From contig NZ_CP044016.1 in assembly GCF_004337365.2 (NCBI RefSeq), forward strand, positions 1,364,001 to 1,428,000: a stretch of 64,000 bases of DNA, read 5' to 3'. The notes beneath the pieces were generated by a model. The model was not told the origin of the DNA and did not search any database. It saw only the letters and a program-made list of their open reading frames with translations. Position numbers and translations under genes: made by a program. Below, piece after piece: positions 20,397 to 29,779 of the stretch. Source of the DNA: Rhizosphaericola mali. GTDB lineage: Bacteria > Bacteroidota > Bacteroidia > Chitinophagales > Chitinophagaceae. The first letter of the stretch is position 1, and every line of letters starts with the position of its first letter.

Positions 20397-21329
20397 ATGA
20401 AAAATCTACTACCGAGGAGGATTAAAACAATTAGTGAATTTCACCAATATAGAACTTTACCGCCACCCAAACACCCATTAATTAGCCTCATTGATTTTAC
20501 TCAGATACAACCCAATACTGATGGAAGTGATGATTATTTCGTACAAGAGTTTTATTCTATCTCATTGAAAAGAACCTCTAATATGAAAATAATGTATGGA
20601 CAACAACAATTGGACTTTGACGCAGGCGTATTATTTTTTATGTGCCCCCAACAGGTATTGAATATCCAATATTCTGCTTCCGAAAATAAAGCTTCCCATA
20701 CAGGGTGGCTTTTATTAATACATCCTGATTTTCTTTGGAATACATCCTTGGGTAAGACAATTAAGAACTATGAATTTTTTGATTATGCTGTCAATGAAGC
20801 ATTGTTTTTATCGGAAAAAGAGGAGTTGATTTTACTAAATATAATGGATGATATACAGGATGAATCTAATTGTAGTATTGATAAATTTAGTCAAAATATT
20901 ATAGTTTCTCAAATTGAAACTTTATTGAACTATTCAGAGCGATTTTATCAAAGACAATTTATTACTAGGCAAAAAAGTAGCCATCAGACTTTGAGGCAAT
21001 TCATTTCCTATTTAGATGAATATTTTGATAGAGAAGACATTATCAACGAAGGATTACCATCGGTAAAAGCTATTGCTGCATCAATGCAGATGTCCCCTAA
21101 ATATTTGAGCGGATTATTAACTTCATTAACAGGCAAAACTACACAACAGCATATTCATGATAAATTAATCTCTAAAGCGAAGGAGATGTTATTTACGACT
21201 ACATTAACAGTAAGCGAAATAGCTTATGAACTAGGATTTGAGCGTACTCAATCTTTCAATAAGTTGTTTAAATCTAAGACAAATTTAACTCCATTAGAAT
21301 TCAAAAAATCAGTGAAAGATTCAAATTAG
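20397..21329 (+). CDS. AraC-family transcriptional regulator
   Basis: 310 aa. The N-terminal ~170 residues look like a cupin-type sensing fold (FDAGVLFFMCPQQVLNIQY), and the C-terminal 100 residues are the AraC DNA-binding pair of HTHs: SVKAIAASMQMSPKYLSGLL and LTVSEIAYELGFERTQSFNKLFK, ending TPLEFKK. It is the second gene of an operon with the NmrA-like reductase and probably binds the direct repeats at 19416-19449. Confidence 0.94.
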   Translation: MKNLLPRRIKTISEFHQYRTLPPPKHPLISLIDFTQIQPNTDGSDDYFVQEFYSISLKRTSNMKIMYGQQQLDFDAGVLFFMCPQQVLNIQYSASENKASHTGWLLLIHPDFLWNTSLGKTIKNYEFFDYAVNEALFLSEKEELILLNIMDDIQDESNCSIDKFSQNIIVSQIETLLNYSERFYQRQFITRQKSSHQTLRQFISYLDEYFDREDIINEGLPSVKAIAASMQMSPKYLSGLLTSLTGKTTQQHIHDKLISKAKEMLFTTTLTVSEIAYELGFERTQSFNKLFKSKTNLTPLEFKKSVKDSN

Positions 21330-21737
21330 TAATATGATATTTGTTTTAAATAGGGACAAGTTGAATTTTGGATAATTTATTTTGATAATTAGTTGGTACT
21401 ATATTTACCACTTGTATAGTATTGCCATCGGTCCGAAACGACACTAAAATATTCATTAGAAAAATTTTTATACAATATGTCATAATATTAATAATAATAA
21501 GCCTTATCTATATAATTATAACTGTATTTCACACAACAATAAATAGGTTTTAAGATCTAGGAACTAGATATATTAGGTAATTTTTTACAAATATTCTATA
21601 AAATCTAATCAAATGAATGTTTCAAATTGATTCGAAAATGTAGGAATGATTCATATTTTTAAGTATCGAAAATAAATAATTGTTTAGTTTTTATTTATAA
21701 CTTTATTATACCTAAGAAAATTATGTATATTTGATTT
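21330..21737 (+). other. 408-bp non-coding spacer before the PadR operon
   Basis: Very A+T-rich, no ORF of note on either strand and no clear terminator for the AraC gene. The only recognisable signal is the promoter at its right edge. Confidence 0.6.
21702..21733 (+). promoter_or_regulatory. Promoter of the PadR operon (leaderless start likely)
   Basis: Exact -7 element TATATTTG at 21726-21733 with a near -33 element TTTA at 21702-21705 (20 bp apart). The ATG is at 21738, only 4 bp after the -7 box, so transcription would begin on or next to the A of the start codon. Confidence 0.65.
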
Positions 21738-22070
21738 ATGAATAAGAACAGTTTGTATAAAGGTTGTTTGGAACCACTCCTATTGAAATTGTTGAATGAT
21801 AATGGGCGTATGTATGGCTATGAAATCACCCAAAAAGTAAAAGAACTAACCGTTGGTGAGTTACAGATTACTGAAGGTGCCCTTTATCCACTATTGCACC
21901 GATTAGAAGCGGATGGTGTATTGACAACGGAGGTGGAAAATATCGGCAATCGCCCACGCAAATACTATAAATTAACTGAAGAAGGTGAAAAACAAAAAAG
22001 CCATGCCTTGGAAGAATTGGAAAATTTCATGCGTACGATGCAACTACTATTAAAACCTCAAACTATATAA
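21738..22070 (+). CDS. PadR-family transcriptional regulator
   Basis: 110 aa winged-helix repressor with the usual PadR pattern: LLLKLLNDNGRMYGYEITQKVKE, ITEGALYPLLHRLEADGVL, NRPRKYYKLTEEG. Short PadR proteins of this kind bind a palindrome over their own promoter and are released by a small ligand or membrane stress. Start of a five-gene operon: the next gene begins 2 bp after the stop. No Shine-Dalgarno space precedes the ATG. Confidence 0.96.
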   Translation: MNKNSLYKGCLEPLLLKLLNDNGRMYGYEITQKVKELTVGELQITEGALYPLLHRLEADGVLTTEVENIGNRPRKYYKLTEEGEKQKSHALEELENFMRTMQLLLKPQTI

Positions 22071-22072
22071 TT

Positions 22073-22816
22073 ATGCGTCAATTGACTCTTGAACAAATAA
22101 TGAAAATTGAAAACTATTGTGAACAACAAGGTGTAATCTTTTATGATGTAAAATTAGAAATTGTGGATCATATTGCGACTTTAATAGAACAACAATTAAA
22201 TGAAAATCAAAGGTTATCATTCGATTCTATTTTCTACAGTACCAATACTGATTTCGACAAAAAAGCAATTACAAAAATAATTAAAGAAAAGGAATGTGCG
22301 ATTGCTGCAAAAAATAAGAGAGTGCAATTAAGTTATTTAAAATCCTTCTTTAGTTTTCCTAAAGTGATAATGACGATTGTGTACTTCATCTTCACTCTTT
22401 TTATGATTAAAAATCTAACAATTAAAGAAGCATATGCGGTTGCTAGTATTATCTATTTGCCGGCGTTTTTATTAAATATTTATCAGACCAATAGCTTTTT
22501 CGGAAAGGAAAATTATTACATAAAGAAAATGATTAATCATGAAGAAAAAAAGTATACTCAAATACAAAAACTTTTAATTTTTAATAGGAAAAATAATAGT
22601 CTATTTTTAGTGAATTTGATATTAGCAATTTCCAATTTATTAGTATCATCAACTGCGTTAAATTATATTCATCCGAAATGGCTAGCTTGCTCCATTTTAT
22701 TTACATTGGGTGGATTTAGTTGGATTGCATTATTGGCGTTTTTACATCAAAAGAAAAATTTGACTGAATATGCGATTAAGAATTATCCAGAAGCTTTTCA
22801 ATTGAGCCAAAATTAA
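22073..22816 (+). CDS. PadR-operon membrane protein, paralogue 1
   Basis: 247 aa, function not recognised. An N-terminal soluble part of about 85 residues holds the shared signature YCEQQGVIFYDVKLEIVDH (about residues 17-35); then about four hydrophobic segments, near residues 98-118, 122-142, 175-195 and 205-225, and the shared C-terminal tail NYPEAF. It is the most diverged of the four paralogues, and lacks the GFGATGF block of copies 3 and 4. Transcribed with the PadR gene 2 bp upstream. Confidence 0.85.
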   Translation: MRQLTLEQIMKIENYCEQQGVIFYDVKLEIVDHIATLIEQQLNENQRLSFDSIFYSTNTDFDKKAITKIIKEKECAIAAKNKRVQLSYLKSFFSFPKVIMTIVYFIFTLFMIKNLTIKEAYAVASIIYLPAFLLNIYQTNSFFGKENYYIKKMINHEEKKYTQIQKLLIFNRKNNSLFLVNLILAISNLLVSSTALNYIHPKWLACSILFTLGGFSWIALLAFLHQKKNLTEYAIKNYPEAFQLSQN

Positions 22817-22825
22817 TGCTACAAT

Positions 22826-23581
22826 ATGAAAACATTATCCTCTATACAAATACAGCAACTATTTCTATTTTGCGAACAGCAAGGTGTAAAATACTATGAT
22901 GTACAGGTAGAATTAGTGGATCATTTGGCGGAAAATATCGAAGGAAAAATAAATTTCAATTCGTCCAACTTTGAATATCAATTGAATGATGCTGTAGCAG
23001 AATTTGGCGGCTCTAATGAATTTAAAAAAATTGAAAAAGCAAAAGAAAAACTATTGCGAAGGCAATCTAGTAAATTACAGTGGTTATATATTTTGCAATA
23101 TTTTAGATGGCCTACTATACTAGCAACAACTTTAGTCATTTTATTCTTTTACTATTTGGCATATCATGCACCAATTTCCTTCATGTCTGTTCTTATCCGA
23201 ATATGCTATTGGTTGCTTTTTATTTATTATATGATATTGAGTCAAGTTGATTCAAAAAGAGCGATGAGGAAAGGATTTTCAGGTGGATATAGAAAATGTA
23301 ATTATAGGCAAATCAAACCATTATTAGTATTCAAAAATAGTCTGTTTTATTTTCAAACACTTGCAATGATGTTAGCAATGACAGGTATAATATATATTAT
23401 GGGTGATAAATTTAAAATGTTGTTCCCAACTAAAATATTTACATTGTTAGTTGCCAGCCTTGTTTTATTTGTTATTTGTAATGCCTATCGGACTACTCGT
23501 AGAAATCTTATAAACGCAACTATTAAAAATTATCCAACAGCATACGAATTAAAGAATAACTATGAAAACATTATCCTCTGA
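22826..23581 (+). CDS. PadR-operon membrane protein, paralogue 2
   Basis: 251 aa. Same layout: N-terminal FCEQQGVKYYDVQVELVDH, a charged linker, about four membrane segments, and a C-terminal NYPTAYELKNN. The first 18 bases (through Met-Lys-Thr-Leu-Ser-Ser) are identical to those of paralogue 3. Its last 20 bp overlap the start of paralogue 3, so the two are translationally coupled. Function unknown. Confidence 0.85.
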   Translation: MKTLSSIQIQQLFLFCEQQGVKYYDVQVELVDHLAENIEGKINFNSSNFEYQLNDAVAEFGGSNEFKKIEKAKEKLLRRQSSKLQWLYILQYFRWPTILATTLVILFFYYLAYHAPISFMSVLIRICYWLLFIYYMILSQVDSKRAMRKGFSGGYRKCNYRQIKPLLVFKNSLFYFQTLAMMLAMTGIIYIMGDKFKMLFPTKIFTLLVASLVLFVICNAYRTTRRNLINATIKNYPTAYELKNNYENIIL

Positions 23582-24266
23582 ACAAATCCAACAACTATTT
23601 CAATTTTGTGAAAAGCATAGTGTCAGGTATTACGATGTCCAAGTAGAGTTGGTAGACCATCTGGCAAGTGCTATAGAAATTGAAATGTCCAATAATCCTA
23701 ATATAACTTTTGATGATTGTTTGCAAAAAGAATACAAAGGATTTGGTGCTACCGGATTTGGAAAATATATGAGTGAAAAGGAAAAACAAATTACACGTAG
23801 TTTTCAAAAAGAACGGAATGAGATTTTAATGCGTTTTTTTACACCACCAAAAGTGTTTTTAGTCCTTGTAATCGCGATGATTTTAATGTATCCATTTTAC
23901 ACAATGAATCTTTTACTTTCACAAATTGTTGCTGCTGCTTTTTGTATCATCATTCCAATCGTATTGGCTGTTTTTGTTATTTATCAATACCAACAAAAAA
24001 AGAAAAGATCACATAAATTATATCAATTAGATAGTGGAATTAATTCTGTTCAAACGGTATTATTAGGATTATCTATCAATATTTCGGGGCAATTGTTTGC
24101 AAGATTTTTACCGGAAGGAGATGTTTTGCCAAAATTTAATTTTAGCATTAGTTTGTTTCTTGTTTTTATAGGTTATGTATTTATACTTATAACTATAGCT
24201 AGTTATAATCAATACCAATCTATACTTGAAAAGTCCAAAAAAGAATATCCGCTTGCCTTTAAATAA
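23562..24266 (+). CDS. PadR-operon membrane protein, paralogue 3
   Basis: 234 aa. Signature FCEKHSVRYYDVQVELVDH, followed by FDDCLQKEYKGFGATGFGK, a block almost identical in protein and DNA to paralogue 4. About four membrane segments, and the tail KKEYPLAFK. Overlaps paralogue 2 by 20 bp and is followed 9 bp later by paralogue 4. Function unknown. Confidence 0.85.
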   Translation: MKTLSSEQIQQLFQFCEKHSVRYYDVQVELVDHLASAIEIEMSNNPNITFDDCLQKEYKGFGATGFGKYMSEKEKQITRSFQKERNEILMRFFTPPKVFLVLVIAMILMYPFYTMNLLLSQIVAAAFCIIIPIVLAVFVIYQYQQKKKRSHKLYQLDSGINSVQTVLLGLSINISGQLFARFLPEGDVLPKFNFSISLFLVFIGYVFILITIASYNQYQSILEKSKKEYPLAFK

Positions 24267-24275
24267 AATAGAACT

Positions 24276-25004
24276 ATGGAAAATTATACACTATCTCCAG
24301 ATAAAATTGATAAATTATTTCGTTTTTGCGAAAAACATGGAATCAAATACTATGATGTGCAAGTAGAGTTGGTTGATCATTTGGCTAGTGCGATAGAAAC
24401 TGCAATGTCGGATCATCCCAATTTATCATTTGACGATTGTTTGCAAAAAGAATATAAAGGGTTTGGTGCTACCGGATTTGCAAAACTTCTTTCTGAAAAG
24501 AAAAAAAGTATAGAAAGAAATATTAGAAAAAAGCGAATAGAGGTTTTAAAGAAAAGTATCACCCCTCCAATGTTATTTATAACATTAGGCGTTCTCTTTT
24601 TGCCTATATATTTGATTTACCATAAAGAGATTTCCATAATGAAAAAATTAAATATGCTATGCTTAATCCTAGACGTTTTTGTTGGAATATATTGGACAAC
24701 TCAAATAACAATTTTTCAAAGGCAAAGAAATAAAACTAGATCAGGGTTGGAGCGTTTAAAAATAATGATGGAAGATATTCCACAAATATGGCAAGCAAGT
24801 ATTTTAGTTATTACAATTTTCAATAATTTACAAGGATTAATACAATTTATAAGTTATCAAAATGGCAATGGAAACTTTTATTTGATATCCTCCTATTTAG
24901 TGCTTAATACAATGAGTAGTTTATTGCTAACTCTTTTTTTTAAAGAAAATGCCATACTACATGAATATACTAAAAGGAATTATCCTAATGCATTTAGTAA
25001 ATAA
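24276..25004 (+). CDS. PadR-operon membrane protein, paralogue 4
   Basis: 242 aa. Signature FCEKHGIKYYDVQVELVDH plus FDDCLQKEYKGFGATGFAK, then about four membrane segments and the tail RNYPNAFSK. Last gene of the operon; its stop codon is part of the left arm of the following terminator. Function unknown. Confidence 0.85.
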   Translation: MENYTLSPDKIDKLFRFCEKHGIKYYDVQVELVDHLASAIETAMSDHPNLSFDDCLQKEYKGFGATGFAKLLSEKKKSIERNIRKKRIEVLKKSITPPMLFITLGVLFLPIYLIYHKEISIMKKLNMLCLILDVFVGIYWTTQITIFQRQRNKTRSGLERLKIMMEDIPQIWQASILVITIFNNLQGLIQFISYQNGNGNFYLISSYLVLNTMSSLLLTLFFKENAILHEYTKRNYPNAFSK

Positions 25005-25049
25005 CAAAAGCGCGGTAAATAGATTTTATTTACCGCGCTTTTGTTATTT
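24999..25049. terminator. Strong bidirectional terminator between convergent operons
   Basis: 22-bp perfect inverted repeat (24999-25020 and 25028-25049) with core GCGCGGTAAAT / ATTTACCGCGC and a 7-nt loop. A/T runs on both sides serve both the PadR operon and the facing GLPGLI gene. Confidence 0.95.
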
Positions 25050-25058
25050 ACAATTACT

Positions 25059-25853
25059 TTAAAAGTTAAGAAACTGGATCAGATATTTTCCTCCATCACC
25101 ACCGCCAAAAGCAGACGCAATTTGTTTTATCGTTGCTTGGAATTCTTTTTCGTTTACTGTTTTTATTTTTTTATTGATCTTCGAATCATCAACTACTAAT
25201 GGTGTAGTGGAAGGAGTAACTGTAGTTGCAAACCACGTACTGTGTAAATAGGGTAAAGATAAACCTAGTATCATCCCTGGAAGACCATGAAATGACTCTG
25301 GTCCCATGGATGGTACAATTTGAGGTGTGTAAAAAGCAACAACATATACCGAATCGTGAATTAAACCATTGGCACGACGACATTCAAATCCTGCAATATC
25401 ACGCGTCTCATCCATAATACGCCATCTAATAGGTTCAATGGAATCTGAAATATTTAAAGTGGTATTAAAAATACCTTTTGTACTTAACCTTTTTTGGTCA
25501 CTATAATTTGTAAACACAGAATTATCTTGCCCTGGCATATTAAACATTCTATCAAATTCCTGGTGTGTATCTGGTTGGGGATCAGATGGAGTATAGTAAC
25601 TCGCTGTCGAATTAAAATTCATGACATAGTCTGTTACTTGGAACGGTTTGTATTTTCCATTGAACATTTGCATGATTTGTTCGGACTGATTTTTCATCAT
25701 TGGTGTCAGTTCCACAAACTCTTGGACAGTTTTTTGAATTTGTGTACGTCGTTCAAATACTATTTTACCAGAGGTGATAAATCTGGCATTTTGACTAAAA
25801 CCTTGAGATGCAAAGCCTATTAATACAAGGGTTATTATTATATATTTTTTCAT
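25059..25853 (-). CDS. GLPGLI family secreted protein
   Basis: 264 aa with a signal peptide (ends near residue 20, SQGFSQ). The family motif appears as FHGLPGMILGLSLP near residues 188-201, preceded by CRRANG and VVAFYTPQIVPSMGPE, the usual GLPGLI context. Function of the family is not known; members typically follow a TonB-type receptor, as here: it is 19 bp downstream of the large receptor gene in the same operon. Periplasmic or outer-membrane partner is inferred. Confidence 0.93.
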   Translation of the reverse strand: MKKYIIITLVLIGFASQGFSQNARFITSGKIVFERRTQIQKTVQEFVELTPMMKNQSEQIMQMFNGKYKPFQVTDYVMNFNSTASYYTPSDPQPDTHQEFDRMFNMPGQDNSVFTNYSDQKRLSTKGIFNTTLNISDSIEPIRWRIMDETRDIAGFECRRANGLIHDSVYVVAFYTPQIVPSMGPESFHGLPGMILGLSLPYLHSTWFATTVTPSTTPLVVDDSKINKKIKTVNEKEFQATIKQIASAFGGGDGGKYLIQFLNF

Positions 25854-25872
25854 TACTAATAATGTTTTGAGA

Positions 25873-28695
25873 TTAGTTTTTAGAAGCAGTAGCCATTCCG
25901 GTTTTGAAATTCCAAATTACAGAAAACAAGAAATATCTTCTAATTGTAGAGTTGAGTACTTGATAGATTTGGTTTCCAGAATTGGTTCTTTGCAAATTGA
26001 CATTTTTATTAAACAAGTCATTTACGCCTGCACGCAACACCAATCCTTCATTTTCAAAGAAAGTTTTTGATAATGATGCATTAAATAAGCCAATCGTATA
26101 AGCAGAACTAAAGGATTGGGATTTGCCATAATAATTGAAATTATAGTCCACGTCTAATTTTAAAGATTTAGTCAAATAAACATTTCCATTTGGATTCAAA
26201 TTATAAGAAAAATAGTTATTGTCTAAGTTTGATTGAACGCTCGTTTTATTTTGATTGTAAGTTACCGTACCGTCAAATGATAGGAAGTATTTTTTTTCTT
26301 TATCCATATTCATATATATCCCAACGCTAGACGTACGCGTAATTGAATTATTTCTTGCATTGTTGATAAAGTTAACAACACGATTTTGTCCAAAATTCAA
26401 ATTTGGCCGAATTTGCAAATCATTCAAACTTTTAACTTTGGCAAAATAACCTGCAAAGACACTTAAATTATAGTTGCCATTAGCATTTATATATTGATAC
26501 GTCGTTTTACCCGTTGATAATTCTGTGGTTGTATTAGTTGTAATCGCATTTAATTGATTACTTCCAAAGAAACCACCGTAAAAACCAGAGAAAGTAACCA
26601 AATCAAATTTATTAATGAACATACTAAAATTATTACTATAAGAAGGCTTTAAATCTTGATTACCCAAATAAACATTCAATGGATCTGTATTCTGTGCCAA
26701 TGGTTGTATTTGTGTCATCGAGGGCTGCGTATTACTTCCATTATATCTAATGTTTAAAGATAAATTGGATGGATAATTATGGCGATAAAATGCTTGTGGA
26801 TACCAGTTTACAAAGTGACGAGAAACTTCCTTGGTTGTATATTCATTCGTTTGTTTGTATTGGTTAAATCCAACATTTGTACCAATGTTGAAGTTTGTAT
26901 TTTTAGTATTATAGTAGTAAAAGAATCCGGTACGGTGCATAAATTGGTTAAATTTATATTTGTTACTATACTGAGAATCTAATGCATTGTATTGACCAAT
27001 ATTATTTTGATTAAACGATAAATTATCTGAATTACTATTACTCGATACAATACCATAGTTTACTATGATCGAAGCATTTTTACTTAGAGGTTCTGAATAG
27101 GTTGCCTTTGCAGTCAATATCTGTGTATTACTACTATTATCTTTTCTCTGGTCTATTACAGAGGAACTATCATTCGTATAGAAATTACTAATATTGTTTA
27201 AAAAACCACCATTGTTGTTTTTATTGTATTGTTCATTTAAATAGATAGATAAAGTTCTTCTTGCTTTTTTGAATTTATGTCTAAATAAGGCATCGGCTGT
27301 AAATGTATTGATGTCTCCAGTTGAGGTAAGATTTCTCTTATTGTCATTAACAGGATTTCCATTTTCGTCTACAGTTGTACTTGTAGTCCTACTAGCTGAG
27401 TTACGGTGATCTAATTGTCCATGCATATTGACAATCATTGAATTATTCTTAGTGGAGTCAAAATATATCTCTCCACGACCATCTAATTTATTCCTAAAGG
27501 ATTTATTATCAAAATGATTGTCAGTATGGGTTATCTGGGCACCTTCTGGTAAATTATTTTGGATATCTGTAGTTGTATTTCCATGGATACTAAGATTATT
27601 TATTTTATAATCACCTAATAGCTTTGTGCCGTATTTAAACAAATTATCATAATGTACCGCCCCGAATTGACTTAGAGGAATACCTTTATTTCCATAGTTA
27701 CCATCCCAAGCAATTAGATCACTGTTGCTACTTTGCGCGGTTTGAATATCTGCTGCATCGTTATTAGAATTGTCATCATTCATATTCCAGTTTTGACTAT
27801 TATTTGCCCAGTCCAAACCAACTTTAGAAGTATTGCCGACTGCTCCAGTAACCGAAAACTTTTGATTTTTATTAAATTGGTTGAAATTGCCTTGAGATTG
27901 ATGAAATCCTTTGGTTCCAGCTCCAGCTTCTAATTTTCCGAAAGTACCATGTTTGGCATTTTCCTTAATTTTTAAATTAATTGTTTTTACATCATTTCCG
28001 TCACTGATGCCCGTAAAGGCGGCTTGATCACTTTTTTTGTCAAAGACTTGTACCTTGTCAATGATATCTGCACGTAGATTTTTAGTCACTAATTTAGGAT
28101 CATCACCAAAAAACTCTTCCCCATCCACTAATACTTTTTGTACTTTTTTTCCTTGAGCCGTGATATTACCATTTTTGTCGACTTGCAACCCAGGTAATTT
28201 TCTTAATAATTCATCTACTGTTGCATTGGGTTGTACTTTGAAGCTGTCAGCCGCAAATTCGGTGGTATCTCCTTTTATAGTGATAGCTGCAACACGTTTT
28301 TTTACAACAACCTCTTCAAGTAAATGTGCTTTTGTCAACATTACAATATGACCTAAAGAAATGTCTTTGCCTGGAGACTGCACTTCGGATGTATAATTTA
28401 CATAGTTAGGATATTCGAATAATAAAAAGTATTTACCATCTGTTGGAACACTTACTTGGAATGATCCGTCCTTATCAGTTCGAGTAAATTTGTATAGAAA
28501 GGAATCTGATGCCGTCAATACAGAAACGGACGCATCTTTCAACGGGACATGATTGATCGTGTCAGTGACGCTTCCTTTAATGGTATTTTGAGCGTGGACT
28601 TTAAAAGCCATACTCATCAAAATAAGGCATAATAATGTTAGTCTTTTCAATGTAATAGTATTTAACAAGCTTAAATGTTTTTGGATCTGAGGCAA
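25873..28695 (-). CDS. Outer-membrane beta-barrel receptor with carboxypeptidase-regulatory-like domain
   Basis: Up to 940 aa; the exact start is uncertain. A signal peptide ends near residue 36 (FKVHAQ). An N-terminal CarboxypepD_reg-like fold (NTIKGSVTDTINHVPLKDASV) is followed by a plug (VDELLRKLPGLQVDKNGNITAQG, KVLVDGEEFFGDDPKLVTKNL) typical of the GLPGLI-linked TonB-receptor family, then a long barrel. It is transcribed away from the Rrf2 gene and in operon with a GLPGLI protein. Cargo unknown. Confidence 0.92.
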   Translation of the reverse strand: MPQIQKHLSLLNTITLKRLTLLCLILMSMAFKVHAQNTIKGSVTDTINHVPLKDASVSVLTASDSFLYKFTRTDKDGSFQVSVPTDGKYFLLFEYPNYVNYTSEVQSPGKDISLGHIVMLTKAHLLEEVVVKKRVAAITIKGDTTEFAADSFKVQPNATVDELLRKLPGLQVDKNGNITAQGKKVQKVLVDGEEFFGDDPKLVTKNLRADIIDKVQVFDKKSDQAAFTGISDGNDVKTINLKIKENAKHGTFGKLEAGAGTKGFHQSQGNFNQFNKNQKFSVTGAVGNTSKVGLDWANNSQNWNMNDDNSNNDAADIQTAQSSNSDLIAWDGNYGNKGIPLSQFGAVHYDNLFKYGTKLLGDYKINNLSIHGNTTTDIQNNLPEGAQITHTDNHFDNKSFRNKLDGRGEIYFDSTKNNSMIVNMHGQLDHRNSASRTTSTTVDENGNPVNDNKRNLTSTGDINTFTADALFRHKFKKARRTLSIYLNEQYNKNNNGGFLNNISNFYTNDSSSVIDQRKDNSSNTQILTAKATYSEPLSKNASIIVNYGIVSSNSNSDNLSFNQNNIGQYNALDSQYSNKYKFNQFMHRTGFFYYYNTKNTNFNIGTNVGFNQYKQTNEYTTKEVSRHFVNWYPQAFYRHNYPSNLSLNIRYNGSNTQPSMTQIQPLAQNTDPLNVYLGNQDLKPSYSNNFSMFINKFDLVTFSGFYGGFFGSNQLNAITTNTTTELSTGKTTYQYINANGNYNLSVFAGYFAKVKSLNDLQIRPNLNFGQNRVVNFINNARNNSITRTSSVGIYMNMDKEKKYFLSFDGTVTYNQNKTSVQSNLDNNYFSYNLNPNGNVYLTKSLKLDVDYNFNYYGKSQSFSSAYTIGLFNASLSKTFFENEGLVLRAGVNDLFNKNVNLQRTNSGNQIYQVLNSTIRRYFLFSVIWNFKTGMATASKN

Positions 28696-28768
28696 ATAAA
28701 ATGAATATCCTATTAATCTAGTCGTCGATTTATTTGAATGGTTATTTTTCTATTTGAATGAAAATTTC

Positions 28769-28801
28769 TTTGTACCAAAATGAAAAATATATCTACATTT
28801 G
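28769..28801 (+). promoter_or_regulatory. Consensus promoter of the Rrf2 gene
   Basis: TTTG at 28769-28772, 21 bp, TACATTTG at 28794-28801: a full Bacteroidota promoter. The start site would fall near 28807, so the coding start must be downstream, at ATG 28830. Confidence 0.8.
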
Positions 28802-28829
28802 TATTGTAATAAATAAAATTACAGTTAAG

Positions 28830-29237
28830 ATGATTAATAGTAGATTCTCAATTCAGATTCATATATTGTGTTTATTGGCTGTACATCGATCACCTTTAAC
28901 TTCTGACTTTATTGCTAGTAGTGCCAATTGTAATCCTGTTTTAGTTAGAAAGGAATTGAGCATCCTAAAAAAAATGGGATTTGTACATACCAAAGAAGGT
29001 AAGAGTGGCGGTGCAACTTTAGCTATAGCAGCAAACGAAATCCATCTAGATCAATTATATAAAATCTTATATGAAAATCAAGAAGTATTTGGTCAAAATA
29101 AAAACACACCCAATCCCAATTGTAACATAGGTAAAAATATTAATTTGCTTATGTCAGATATTAATCGACATGCAGAATTGTCTTTATTAAATACTTTAAA
29201 TGGTTTTACAATTCAAAACCTACTCGAACAAATTTAA
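28830..29237 (+). CDS. Rrf2-family transcriptional regulator (YwnA-like)
   Basis: 135 aa from ATG 28830 (an earlier in-frame ATG at 28758 lies upstream of the promoter and is rejected). Winged helix: LCLLAVHRSPLTSDFIASS, NPVLVRKELSILKKMGFVHTKEGKSGGATLA. It lacks the three-cysteine cluster of iron-sulfur Rrf2 proteins (one Cys, PNCNIG, in that area), so it resembles the cluster-free YwnA type. Divergent from a receptor operon and followed 22 bp later by a SnoaL-like gene, its likely target. Confidence 0.92.
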   Translation: MINSRFSIQIHILCLLAVHRSPLTSDFIASSANCNPVLVRKELSILKKMGFVHTKEGKSGGATLAIAANEIHLDQLYKILYENQEVFGQNKNTPNPNCNIGKNINLLMSDINRHAELSLLNTLNGFTIQNLLEQI

Positions 29238-29259
29238 TTCTTCATAAAAAACATATAGT

Positions 29260-29721
29260 ATGAAACGGATTGTATTTTCCTTGATTGCAATGATGGCATT
29301 TGCTTTCCATGGATTTAGTCAAAAAACAACAGATAAGAATTATCTATCCGAATTAAAACACAATAAGGAAGTTGTGTTGGCTTTTTACCAACAGGTTTTT
29401 GGAGATAAGGATTTAAGTCATTTGGATAAATATTTATTGCCTACTTACATCCAACACAATCCACATGTGGCGGATGGTGCCGCAGCTTTTGAAAAAGCTG
29501 CTTCTGGTTGGTTAAAAGGTGCACCGAAAACCAAAATCGATGTACAACATATTGCTGCCGATGGAGATTTAGTTTTTATTCATTTGAAAAATAAATTACC
29601 TGGTGGCAAATTACAATCCACTATCGATATTTTCCGTATGGAAAATGGAAAGATTGCAGAGCATTGGGATGTACATGAGTTAGTTCCAGACTCTTCAGCA
29701 AATCCACATCCGATGTTTTAA
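29260..29721 (+). CDS. Secreted SnoaL-like (NTF2-fold) protein
   Basis: 153 aa with a signal peptide ending near residue 20 (FHGFSQ). The fold signature is clear: VLAFYQQVFGDKDLSHLDKYL, YIQHNPHVADGAAAF, then DLVFIHLKNKLPGGK and IFRMENGKIAEHWDVHELV. Such proteins are often annotated as predicted SnoaL-like aldol-condensation enzymes; the reaction is unknown. Co-transcribed with the Rrf2 regulator. Confidence 0.9.
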   Translation: MKRIVFSLIAMMAFAFHGFSQKTTDKNYLSELKHNKEVVLAFYQQVFGDKDLSHLDKYLLPTYIQHNPHVADGAAAFEKAASGWLKGAPKTKIDVQHIAADGDLVFIHLKNKLPGGKLQSTIDIFRMENGKIAEHWDVHELVPDSSANPHPMF

Positions 29722-29722
29722 A

Positions 29723-29760
29723 TACAAAAAGCTCATTCGAAATTGAATGAGCTTTTTGTA
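29723..29760. terminator. Bidirectional terminator
   Basis: Perfect 16-bp arms (TACAAAAAGCTCATTC and complement) with a 6-nt loop, between the SnoaL-like gene and the convergent response-regulator gene; T runs at both ends. Confidence 0.93.
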
Positions 29761-29779
29761 TCTATTGAGAAACATTTTA

